A program made the translations under genes and the position numbers. From an uncultured Clostridia bacterium (lineage in GTDB: Bacteria; Bacillota; Clostridia; Peptostreptococcales; Anaerovoracaceae), in contig CALZMV010000073.1 in NCBI GenBank assembly GCA_945788655.1, positions 1-6,915 of the forward strand: a stretch of DNA of 6,915 bases, read 5' to 3'. Positions 1 through 5,835 of the stretch are shown here, piece after piece (position 1 is the first letter of the stretch; each line of letters opens with the position of its first letter). The notes under the pieces are model-generated. The model made no database searches, was not told the DNA's origin, and worked only from the letters and a program-made list of their open reading frames with translations.

Positions 1-320
1 CGGGCATTGAGGTCATTTCCACCCAAAATACACAGCAGATTGATTTAGAGGAACTTATGGAAATCCTTGGAGCAAAGAAGATTGACAGTGTTCTCTTAGA
101 AGGTGGAGGTACTCTTAATTCATCGGCACTACAGGCTGGAATCGTAAACAAGGTTTATGCATTTATCGCCGGAAAGCTGGTTGGTGGAAAAGATGCAAAG
201 TCTCCTGTTGAAGGAGATGGAATAAAAAAGATGAGTGACGCTGTAGAGCTTGAAAATATAGAGATTTTAAAGATTGAAAAGGATATCTGCATTTGTGGAT
301 ATCCTAAAAAACCAGAATAG
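1..320 (+). CDS. ribD: RibD C-terminal part (5-amino-6-(5-phosphoribosylamino)uracil reductase domain), 5' truncated by window
   Basis: The open frame runs in from before the window (codons in phase from base 3) and ends at TAG 318-320, giving the last 105 residues. It is the end of the reductase domain of the bifunctional deaminase/reductase RibD, which uses NADPH to reduce the ribosyl group of the pyrimidine intermediate in cytoplasmic riboflavin synthesis. Visible family marks are the LLEGGGTLNSS stretch (residues 31-41 of the fragment), which belongs to the NADPH-binding region, then a GKLVGGKDAKSPV segment and GDGIKKMSDA near the end. An internal ATG at 57 is not the start, because homologous sequence continues upstream of it. 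The gene is followed after 13 bases by ribE, as in the Bacillus-type rib operon. The deaminase domain and any FMN riboswitch would lie outside the window. Identification is strong because of the motifs and the following rib genes. Confidence 0.93.
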   Translation, partial: GIEVISTQNTQQIDLEELMEILGAKKIDSVLLEGGGTLNSSALQAGIVNKVYAFIAGKLVGGKDAKSPVEGDGIKKMSDAVELENIEILKIEKDICICGYPKKPE

Positions 321-333
321 GGAAGGAGAAAAA

Positions 334-984
334 ATGTTTACAGGCTTGGTAGAAGAAGTGGGTCAAATTCAAGGAATACGCATGGGTCAGCGCTCCTGCA
401 TCCTTACAATTGGCTGCAAAACAGTGCTTGAAAACACAAAAATAGGAGACAGCATTGCTGTCAACGGAGTGTGCCTGACAGTAACCACCCTGGGCAGCAG
501 CTATTTTACCGCAGATGTGATGTCTGAAACTATGAACCGAAGTTCCCTTGGAAGGCTGTCAGCAGGTTCAGAGGTTAATCTGGAAAGAGCTATGCCTGCA
601 GACGGAAGATTTGGCGGACATATCGTATCAGGACACATAGATGGAACAGGTACTGTTAAAAATATTCAGCCAGATGATAATGCCATATGGTATACCATCG
701 GTGCAAAATCCCAGATACTGCGCTACATAGTAGAAAAAGGTTCAATCACCATAGATGGAATCAGTTTGACCGTGGCATATGTAGATGATGAGTGCTTTAA
801 GGTATCAATTATTCCTCACACACAGCAGGTTACAGCCCTTCATGCAAAAAAAACAGGCGATGAAGTGAATCTTGAGTGTGACATAATCGGCAAGTACGTG
901 GAAAAGCTCATGATTCCTGCAAAAAAGGAAGAGGCACAGGAAAGTAAGATAACGGAAGACTTTTTATTAAAATACGGATTCTAG
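334..984 (+). CDS. ribE: Riboflavin synthase alpha subunit
   Basis: This 216-residue protein is riboflavin synthase, which dismutates two molecules of 6,7-dimethyl-8-ribityllumazine into riboflavin and 5-amino-6-ribitylaminouracil in the cytoplasm. It shows the expected two tandem lumazine-binding barrels: the N-terminal half starts MFTGLVEE and carries GDSIAVNGVCLTV (38-50), and the second half carries GGHIVSGHIDGTG (94-106) and KGSITIDGISLTV (135-147), with the NLECDIIGKYVE motif at 179-190. The length matches the usual 200-220 residues. A longer reading from ATG 274 is rejected: the family always begins at MFTGLVEE, and ATG 334 is preceded by GGAAGGAG (321-328), while the 274 start would overlap ribD by 47 bases. 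The last 20 or so residues, rich in Lys and Glu, are a clostridial-style tail. It sits 20 bases before ribBA and is clearly part of the same operon. Confidence 0.97.
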   Translation: MFTGLVEEVGQIQGIRMGQRSCILTIGCKTVLENTKIGDSIAVNGVCLTVTTLGSSYFTADVMSETMNRSSLGRLSAGSEVNLERAMPADGRFGGHIVSGHIDGTGTVKNIQPDDNAIWYTIGAKSQILRYIVEKGSITIDGISLTVAYVDDECFKVSIIPHTQQVTALHAKKTGDEVNLECDIIGKYVEKLMIPAKKEEAQESKITEDFLLKYGF

Positions 985-1004
985 ACTAAGGAGGATTTTA
1001 GAAA

Positions 1005-2210
1005 ATGGCTAAAAAAATCGGAACAGTAGATCAGGCTCTTGAGGATCTTCGACAGGGCAAGGTTATATTGGTAATTGATGACCCGGACAGGGAAAATGAA
1101 GGGGATCTTGTTTGTGCAGCAGAATTTGCAACAACAGAAAACGTCAACTTCATGGCATGTGAAGCAAAAGGTCTTATCTGCATGCCTATGAGCGGCGCAT
1201 TATGCGATAAGCTGGGGCTGGAACAGATGGTAAATGTTAATACTGATAACCACTGCACAGCTTTTACAGTTTCCATAGACCATGTGGATACGACAACAGG
1301 AATTTCTGCTCTGGAGCGTTCAGTGACAGCTATGAAGGCTGTAGAAGATGATGCCAAGCCATCGGATTTCCGCCGTCCGGGACATATGTTTCCGCTTCGT
1401 GCCAAAGAAGGTGGTGTGCTGGTTCGCGACGGACATACAGAAGCTACAGTAGATCTGGTAAAACTTGCAGGATTAAAGGAATGCGGTCTATGCTGTGAGA
1501 TAATGCGTGAAGACGGCACAATGATGAGAACGACTGAACTCCTTGAGTTTGCAGAAAAACACGAACTGACTGTAATTACAATCGCAGATATTATCGAATA
1601 CCGCCTGCAGAACGAGAGTCTTATTCGCCGTGAGGCAGATGCTAAGCTTCCGACAAAATACGGGCAGTTCCAGATTTACGGATATGAAAATATATTAAAC
1701 GGCGATCACCATGTAGCTCTCGTTATGGGAGATGTATCAGATGGAGAACCGGTATTATGCCGTGTACATTCTGAATGTCTGACAGGAGATGTATTTGGTT
1801 CAAGCAGATGTGACTGCGGAGAACAGCTCGATGCGGCAATGAAAGCAATAGCAGAGGAAGGTCGCGGAGTACTTCTGTATCTGAGACAGGAAGGTCGTGG
1901 AATAGGTCTCTTAAATAAACTGAAGGCATATGAGCTTCAGGAGCAGGGTTTTGATACTGTAGAGGCAAATATTAAGCTTGGATTCCCGGCAGATATGAGA
2001 GAGTACGGAGTAGGCGCACAGATTCTGCGGGATATAGGGGCAAAAAGACTTCGTCTTCTTACAAACAATCCAAAGAAGATTACAGGCTTAGCAGGATACG
2101 GAATCACTATTGAAGAGCGCGTTCCTATTCAGATTAAGCCACAGAAATTTGATTATTTCTATTTAAAGACTAAGCAGCAGAAAATGGATCATATGACTGA
2201 TTACGAATAA
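1005..2210 (+). CDS. ribBA: Bifunctional 3,4-dihydroxy-2-butanone-4-phosphate synthase / GTP cyclohydrolase II
   Basis: This 401-residue fusion feeds both branches of riboflavin synthesis. The N-terminal RibB part (about 1-203) makes 3,4-dihydroxy-2-butanone 4-phosphate from ribulose 5-phosphate. It shows the acidic metal and substrate loop DDPDRENEGDL (25-35), TTGISALERS (97-106), and RPGHMFPLRA (124-133), whose His127 is a conserved metal ligand, with Glu165 following. The C-terminal RibA part (about 206-390) opens GTP with release of formate and pyrophosphate. It shows the zinc cysteines Cys258, Cys269 and Cys271 in HSECLTGDVFGSSRCDCGEQ, then the RQEGRGIGL motif (294-302) and LLTNNPKKI (351-359). 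The start is set by AAGGAGG at 988-994, ten bases ahead of ATG 1005. Length matches the fusion family (about 400) and all expected active-site residues that I can place are present, so both halves look functional. Confidence 0.98.
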   Translation: MAKKIGTVDQALEDLRQGKVILVIDDPDRENEGDLVCAAEFATTENVNFMACEAKGLICMPMSGALCDKLGLEQMVNVNTDNHCTAFTVSIDHVDTTTGISALERSVTAMKAVEDDAKPSDFRRPGHMFPLRAKEGGVLVRDGHTEATVDLVKLAGLKECGLCCEIMREDGTMMRTTELLEFAEKHELTVITIADIIEYRLQNESLIRREADAKLPTKYGQFQIYGYENILNGDHHVALVMGDVSDGEPVLCRVHSECLTGDVFGSSRCDCGEQLDAAMKAIAEEGRGVLLYLRQEGRGIGLLNKLKAYELQEQGFDTVEANIKLGFPADMREYGVGAQILRDIGAKRLRLLTNNPKKITGLAGYGITIEERVPIQIKPQKFDYFYLKTKQQKMDHMTDYE

Positions 2211-2237
2211 AAATCATAAGAGAAAAGGAGAAAGAAA

Positions 2238-2699
2238 ATGAGAGTTTTAGAAGGAAATGTAGTAGCAGAAGGCGTTAAGATTGGTATTGTAGCAGCACGT
2301 TTTAACGAGTTTATCGTGTCCAAGTTAATCGGAGGAGCTCAGGATGCTTTAGTTCGCCACGGCGTATCAGATGACGATATTGAACTTGCATGGGTGCCTG
2401 GCGCATTTGAAATTCCGATGGTAGCAAAGAAAATGGCTGAATCCGGCAGATATGATGCAGTAATTTGCCTCGGAGCAGTTATAAAGGGTTCAACAAGCCA
2501 CTACGATTATGTTTGTGCAGAAGTGAGCAAGGGTGTAGCGGCTGTTGGACTGGAAACAGGTGTGCCTACATTATTCGGAGTTCTTACAACTGACAATATT
2601 GAACAGGCTATTGAACGTGCCGGCACAAAGGCAGGAAACAAGGGCTATGATGCAGCATGCTCTGCAATAGAAATGATTAACCTTTTTAAAAATATTTAA
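2238..2699 (+). CDS. ribH: 6,7-dimethyl-8-ribityllumazine synthase
   Basis: This 153-residue protein condenses 5-amino-6-ribitylaminouracil with 3,4-dihydroxy-2-butanone 4-phosphate, the step before riboflavin synthase; in Bacillus it forms a 60-subunit shell that encloses RibE. Visible motifs are ARFNEFI (20-26), VPGAFEIP (53-60), GAVIKGSTSHYDYV (79-92) with the catalytic His88, and GVLTTDNIEQAIERAGTKAGNKG (114-136, with Arg127 in the position of the phosphate-binding arginine of the Bacillus enzyme). Length and residue numbering match the Bacillus protein almost exactly. AGGAG at 2226-2230 lies seven bases ahead of the ATG. It is the last gene of the rib operon, and its final 14 bases overlap the end of the convergent HAD gene. 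Confidence 0.98.
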   Translation: MRVLEGNVVAEGVKIGIVAARFNEFIVSKLIGGAQDALVRHGVSDDDIELAWVPGAFEIPMVAKKMAESGRYDAVICLGAVIKGSTSHYDYVCAEVSKGVAAVGLETGVPTLFGVLTTDNIEQAIERAGTKAGNKGYDAACSAIEMINLFKNI

Positions 2700-3333
2700 T
2701 CAATTCATCAGCGGTATTTAAAACCGCAACAGTTTTTTTGGCCATTTCATCAGATGGCATTACCAAATCAGGAATACAAATTACCGGAATCTGGGCATTA
2801 TAAGCCGCTTGAATTCCATTGACGGAATCTTCAAGAACGAGGGCAGAAGCAGGCTCCACATTAAAGTGGGAGCAGGCTTTGAGGAATATGTCGGGTTCCG
2901 GTTTTGATTTTTTGACATCCTCTCCGCTGATTGTCCATGAAAAATATCTATCAAGTCCGGAGCGTGTGAGATAACTCTCGATTAATGAATGGTTTGATGA
3001 AGATGCGACGCAGCAGGGAACTTCTCTTTCTTCAAAAAAATCAAGAAGCTCAACTATACCGGCTTTGATTTGAGGACCTTCCTGCGGTAGTTCTGCACAT
3101 ATTGTATCTCGCGTCTCCTGACTTATGCGTTCCATTGGATAATCCGGACCATATAATTGCATCAGAATTGAATTTAGAGTTTCTCCGGCAGTGCCGATGG
3201 TTTTTATATAATCTTCTTTTCTATGCTCGTACCCATATTTTTTCATGACTTTTGCTCTTGTTTCCATGAATAGTCTCTCTGTATCAAAGATGAGCCCATC
3301 CATATCAAATATTGCAAGTTTTGGCAGATTCAT
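2686..3333 (-). CDS. HAD superfamily hydrolase (beta-phosphoglucomutase-like, subfamily IA)
   Basis: This 215-residue cytoplasmic protein has all four HAD motifs: DMDG with nucleophile Asp10 and acid/base Asp12; the serine of motif II in VASSSN (Ser111 or Ser112); Lys144 in SKPEPDIF; and the acidic pair Glu168-Asp169 in VLEDSVNG. A helical cap domain should lie between about residues 17 and 85. The PEPDIF and EDSxxG pattern is typical of the phosphoglucomutase-like group, which includes sugar-phosphate phosphatases and mutases, so the substrate cannot be read from sequence. The start is supported by GGAGGT (complement of 3340-3345) six bases upstream and by a promoter just beyond. It converges on ribH and overlaps it by 14 bases. 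One possible role is dephosphorylation of 5-amino-6-(5-phosphoribitylamino)uracil, a step carried out by HAD enzymes in other bacteria; this is inference from position only. Confidence 0.9.
   Translation of the reverse strand: MNLPKLAIFDMDGLIFDTERLFMETRAKVMKKYGYEHRKEDYIKTIGTAGETLNSILMQLYGPDYPMERISQETRDTICAELPQEGPQIKAGIVELLDFFEEREVPCCVASSSNHSLIESYLTRSGLDRYFSWTISGEDVKKSKPEPDIFLKACSHFNVEPASALVLEDSVNGIQAAYNAQIPVICIPDLVMPSDEMAKKTVAVLNTADELIKYF
2711..2738 (+). terminator. Candidate weak terminator of the rib operon, inside the HAD gene
   Basis: A short inverted repeat, GCGGT (2711-2715) and ACCGC (2723-2727) with a 7-base loop, is followed after four bases by seven T residues (2732-2738). It lies just after the ribH stop and inside the 3' coding part of the convergent HAD gene. 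The stem is only five base pairs and the gap before the T run is unusual for an intrinsic terminator, so transcription could also end by collision with the opposing HAD transcript. Low confidence. Confidence 0.3.
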
Positions 3334-3357
3334 AAGGTTACCTCCGTAATAACTGCA

Positions 3358-3386
3358 ATTATACTAAATGTTTTATTATTCGTCTA
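3358..3386 (-). promoter_or_regulatory. Promoter of the HAD hydrolase gene
   Basis: Read on the minus strand, TAGACG (complement of 3381-3386) is followed by a 17-base spacer and a perfect TATAAT (complement of 3358-3363). Transcription would begin near 3351, giving a leader of under 20 bases that holds the GGAGGT ribosome binding site. The -10 matches the sigma-70/sigma-A consensus fully and the -35 at four of six positions. Confidence 0.6.
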
Positions 3387-3423
3387 TATCTATATGGGTT
3401 AATATAAATTTGCAAAATAATTA

Positions 3424-3452
3424 TTGAAAAATAATGTTAATAATGGTAAAAT
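3424..3452 (+). promoter_or_regulatory. Extended -10 promoter upstream of the cobalamin riboswitch
   Basis: TTGAAA (3424-3429) and TAAAAT (3447-3452) are separated by exactly 17 bases, and TGG stands directly before the -10 box, giving the extended TGn element. Transcription should start near 3459, about 40 bases before the riboswitch aptamer. It is oriented for the chelatase and surface protein genes, and lies back to back with the HAD promoter, with about 38 bases between the two -35 boxes. Confidence 0.7.
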
Positions 3453-3501
3453 GACAGTAAAGTATCAATAAACTGGTACTGAATTTAAAGTTGAATATTA
3501 G

Positions 3502-3700
3502 ACAGTAGGTGTCGGTTTCTTCGCATCATGTGTTACTGTTTTTGGAAACATTTGCGTAGGAAACTGGTGAAAAGGGAAACAGGTGAGAATCCTGTGCGAA
3601 CTCGTCACTGTATTCAGAGGGCAGAAGCTTATTAACCACTGGGAAACTGGGAAGGGAGTCGATGCAATGCTCTGTAAGTCAGGAGACCTGCCTATTTGTA
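3502..3700 (+). ncRNA. Cobalamin riboswitch aptamer
   Basis: The RNA has the ordered conserved blocks of the cobalamin riboswitch family: GAAAAGGGAA (3569-3578) leading into the hairpin ACAGG/CCTGT with GGTGAGAATCC, then ACTCGTCACTGTA (in place of the usual CCCGCNACTGT), then AACCACTGGGAA and CTGGGAAGG (3633-3655), and the B12 box AGTCAGGAGACCTGCC (3677-3692). The closing helix can form from TAGG (3506-3509) with CCTA (3691-3694), extended by ACAG with TTGT. It lies in the roughly 540-base gap between the HAD gene and the chelatase gene, so it should control the genes from 3874 onward. Cobalamin binding normally represses such genes. The aptamer subtype, and so whether it prefers adenosylcobalamin or a smaller form, is not determined here; the purine-free reading of J6/3 needed for that was not attempted. 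Short open frames across this stretch are not genes. Confidence 0.95.
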
Positions 3701-3720
3701 TCGGAGTGGGTGTCATTTCG

Positions 3721-3738
3721 AGCCACGAGTAATTGGCT
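3721..3738 (+). promoter_or_regulatory. Hairpin with kissing-loop potential (P13/L13-like) of the riboswitch
   Basis: AGCCA (3721-3725) and TGGCT (3734-3738) form a 5-bp stem around the loop CGAGTAAT. Five loop bases, CGAGT (3726-3730), are exactly complementary to ACTCG (3600-3604) inside the aptamer; with the flanking A the match is six. Cobalamin riboswitches are known to dock an aptamer loop onto a downstream hairpin (L5-L13), and this hairpin is in the right place for it. The pairing is seen in the sequence; its role as the kissing loop is inference. Confidence 0.6.
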
Positions 3739-3772
3739 GGGAGTATATATAGGGATTTTTTGCGATTCTTTT

Positions 3773-3810
3773 AACAGGTCTTTACTTATGTGTAAATGCC
3801 TGTTTTTTTT
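3773..3810 (+). terminator. Riboswitch-controlled intrinsic terminator (attenuator)
   Basis: AACAGGTCTTTAC (3773-3785) pairs with GTAAATGCCTGTT (3792-3804), giving 11 Watson-Crick pairs, one U-G pair and one C-U mismatch, with a six-base loop. The 3' arm runs into eight T residues (3803-3810). It lies 63 bases before the chelatase start. The 5' arm bases CAGGTCT (3775-3781) are exactly complementary to AGACCTG (3684-3690) of the B12 box, so an antiterminator can form when the aptamer is empty, while ligand binding would free the terminator. This makes transcription attenuation the likely mode of control. Confidence 0.88.
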
Positions 3811-3873
3811 ATACTGCTGTTTGAAAGTGGTTATATGTTCAACCAACAATTTTTTATTTAATGGAGGCGTAAC

Positions 3874-4755
3874 ATGAAAAAAGTATTGGTAGTAGTATTG
3901 AGTTTGGCAATGATCATAGGAGTGCTGGCTACAGCAGGATGTAGCAGCAAGAACAGCGGTTCTTCAGGAAACGAAGATGCTATTCTGATAGTAAGTTTTG
4001 GAACAAGCTATAATGAAAGCAGAAACGTTACTATAGGAGCAATTGAAGCCGCAATAGCAGAGGCTTATCCAAGCTACGATGTAAGAAGAGCGTTTACTGC
4101 TCAGACAATTATTGATATCCTTAAGAATCGCGAAGGAATAGCCATCGATAATGTGACAGAGGCTCTTGATAGGGCAGTAGCTGATGGTGTTAAAAACTTA
4201 ATTGTGCAACCTACTCATCTGATGGATGGGCTTGAATATGGTGACATCAAAGAAGAAGTTGAAAAATATACTGAAAAATTTGACAGCATCAAGCTTGCGG
4301 AACCTCTTCTCAATTCTGATGAAGACTACGATAAAGTGATGAAAGCAATAGTTGAAGATACTAAAGAATACGATGATGGTAAGACAGCAATCTGCTACAT
4401 GGGTCATGGAACTACTGCAGATTCCAATAAAATATATGTAAATATGCAGAAAAAACTAGCTGATGCAGGTTATAATAACTATTTTATTGGAACTGTTGAA
4501 GCAACCCCTACCCTTGATGACGTGATGGCTCTTGTCAAAAAAGGAGATTATGAAAGAGTAGTCCTTCTTCCACTAATGGTAGTTGCAGGAGATCATGCAA
4601 CAAATGATATGGCAGGAGATGAAGAAGATACTTGGAAGACAGCATTTAAAAATGCTGGGTATGAAGTAGTGCCTGTATTAAGGGGACTTGGTCAGTTATA
4701 TCCAATCCAGCAGATTTATGTACAGCACGTGAAGGATATTATGGAATCTAAATAA
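3874..4755 (+). CDS. cbiK: Exported lipoprotein CbiK-type (sirohydrochlorin) cobaltochelatase
   Basis: This 293-residue protein is a class II tetrapyrrole chelatase of the CbiK family, which inserts cobalt into sirohydrochlorin on the anaerobic path to cobalamin. The mature part begins at the family motif ILIVSFGTSY (37-46), followed by RRAFTAQTII (71-80), VQPTHLMDGLEY (111-122), MGHGT (176-180), GTVEATP (206-212) and AGDHATNDMAG (238-248). His178, Glu209 and His241 fit, by spacing, the metal-binding triad of this family; His115 lies where the periplasmic Desulfovibrio enzyme has a haem ligand (recalled, not aligned). Unlike cytoplasmic CbiK it starts with a signal peptide (MKKVLVVVL, hydrophobic to residue 19) and a lipobox-like TAGC ending at Cys23, then a Ser/Gly-rich linker, so it should be tethered outside the membrane. 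GGAGG (3863-3867) six bases upstream fixes the start. It follows a cobalamin riboswitch, which supports a cobalt or corrinoid role over iron. Substrate in the exported location is uncertain. Confidence 0.92.
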   Translation: MKKVLVVVLSLAMIIGVLATAGCSSKNSGSSGNEDAILIVSFGTSYNESRNVTIGAIEAAIAEAYPSYDVRRAFTAQTIIDILKNREGIAIDNVTEALDRAVADGVKNLIVQPTHLMDGLEYGDIKEEVEKYTEKFDSIKLAEPLLNSDEDYDKVMKAIVEDTKEYDDGKTAICYMGHGTTADSNKIYVNMQKKLADAGYNNYFIGTVEATPTLDDVMALVKKGDYERVVLLPLMVVAGDHATNDMAGDEEDTWKTAFKNAGYEVVPVLRGLGQLYPIQQIYVQHVKDIMESK

Positions 4756-4797
4756 TTTAAAGCAATATTATATATAAGGTAAAATATAAGATAAATA

Positions 4798-5787
4798 ATG
4801 AGAGAGTATTTTCAGAAAAGAATAGCAGGTTTGTTGATATTATGTTTTGCAATAGCAGGAATTACAGGATTGACTGTTTTTCTGGCAGAAGAGACCTTTG
4901 CAAATGAGAATGCATCGGCATCCTCACAGGTTGCAACAAAAGATGAGATGGCACCATCACAGCAGGTAGGTTATGAGGGAATGGTGGTCGTATTTGGAAA
5001 AGATGTTGAAGATGGTACATATGATATTGATGTTGACTCCAGTTCATCAATGTTTAAGATAGTTTCATGTAAACTTCAGGTAAAAGACGGAGAGATGAAA
5101 GCGATAATGACCATGAGTGCATTTGGATATCTAAAGGTATTCATGGGTACAGGAAAAGAAGCCGTGGCAGCTGATACATCTGAATACATTCCTTTTGTGG
5201 AAAATCAGGATGGGGCGCATACATTTACAGTACCTGTAGAAGCTTTAAACAAGGTGATTGATGTAGCAGCTTTCAGTAAAAATAAGCAGCAATGGTATGA
5301 TCGTCAGCTGGTATTTAGAGCAGATTCCATACCAGAGGATGCCATCCTTGCAGATCTTGATTCAAACAAGCTTGATTTCAAAGACGGGGAATACACCGCT
5401 GAAGTTAAGCTGAAAGGAACATTAGAAGAGGTCTCTGTTAAATCTCCGGCATCTCTTAATATAAAAGATGGAGAGGCTGTGGCAAAGGTACGATGGGATA
5501 GCAAAAGTATTGATTACATGATTGTAGATAGCAGAAAGTATTTTCCTATATCAGAAGAAGAAACCTCTGTATTTGAAGTACCTATATATGTATTCGACAA
5601 TCCGATAAATGTAACATTAGGGGGAAAAAATAATGGGCAGATTCAAGAAATTCAATGTACCCTTACCTTTGATTCTCAGTCAATTGAAAGCAAAGCTGGA
5701 CTATCATCGGGCATTATTATCGGGATGATAGCTGCAGTAGTGACGGTAATAATTGCGGTTGTGCTGTTTTTGAAGAAGAAAAAATAA
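4798..5787 (+). CDS. Membrane-anchored surface protein with two NEAT-like repeats, possible tetrapyrrole or corrinoid binder
   Basis: I do not recognise a named gene. The 329-residue protein has an N-terminal signal peptide (hydrophobic 11-30, likely cut near Ala35-Asn36), a low-complexity linker (36-56), two related domains, and a C-terminal membrane helix (304-325) ending in KKKK, which would leave the domains outside the cell. There is no LPXTG sortase motif. Domain 1 (about 69-178) and domain 2 (about 193-296) share DG-x-Y near the start (72-75; 196-199), a VKDGE/IKDGE turn (95-99; 222-226), a Y-x-P step (130-132; 248-250) and an F-x-V-P strand start (143-146; 259-262). This pattern, mostly beta strands, recalls NEAT haem-binding domains, but that is inference. 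It lies 42 bases after cbiK with no terminator between, so it is probably co-expressed under the cobalamin riboswitch. The start lacks a good ribosome binding site (AAGG is 18 bases away), yet a TAA two codons upstream rules out a longer frame, and the signal peptide supports ATG 4798. Confidence 0.8.
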   Translation: MREYFQKRIAGLLILCFAIAGITGLTVFLAEETFANENASASSQVATKDEMAPSQQVGYEGMVVVFGKDVEDGTYDIDVDSSSSMFKIVSCKLQVKDGEMKAIMTMSAFGYLKVFMGTGKEAVAADTSEYIPFVENQDGAHTFTVPVEALNKVIDVAAFSKNKQQWYDRQLVFRADSIPEDAILADLDSNKLDFKDGEYTAEVKLKGTLEEVSVKSPASLNIKDGEAVAKVRWDSKSIDYMIVDSRKYFPISEEETSVFEVPIYVFDNPINVTLGGKNNGQIQEIQCTLTFDSQSIESKAGLSSGIIIGMIAAVVTVIIAVVLFLKKKK

Positions 5788-5795
5788 GACAATTT

Positions 5796-5835
5796 AAACA
5801 CCTTGCAGGAACTGGGCCTTGCAAGGTGTTTTTTT
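5796..5835 (+). terminator. Strong intrinsic terminator after the cbiK-surface protein unit
   Basis: AAACACCTTGCA (5796-5807) and TGCAAGGTGTTT (5820-5831) form a perfect 12-bp stem with a 12-base loop, running into seven T residues (5829-5835). It begins eight bases after the stop codon at 5787, so it closes the riboswitch transcript and separates it from the ABC gene. The upstream side has only three A residues, so it should act on plus-strand transcription only. Confidence 0.95.

Noticed and set aside
274..333. Longer start for ribE at ATG 274
   Set aside because: Would overlap ribD by 47 bases and add residues before the invariant MFTGLVEE start, which has its own GGAAGGAG site.
1031..1968. 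Minus-strand open frames of 162 and 81 codons inside ribBA
   Set aside because: Shadow frames of a strongly conserved gene; Ser/Arg-rich composition, no ribosome binding site and no recognisable domain.
1..3700. A functional link between riboflavin genes and the cobalamin-controlled genes through flavin-dependent lower ligand synthesis
   Set aside because: No bluB or bza gene is present, the HAD gene lies between on the opposite strand, and the two units have separate promoters; adjacency alone is not enough.
3498..3877. Short open frames on both strands (about 71-72 codons) across the gap before cbiK
   Set aside because: They coincide with the cobalamin riboswitch, its hairpin and terminator, lack ribosome binding sites and have no protein-like composition.
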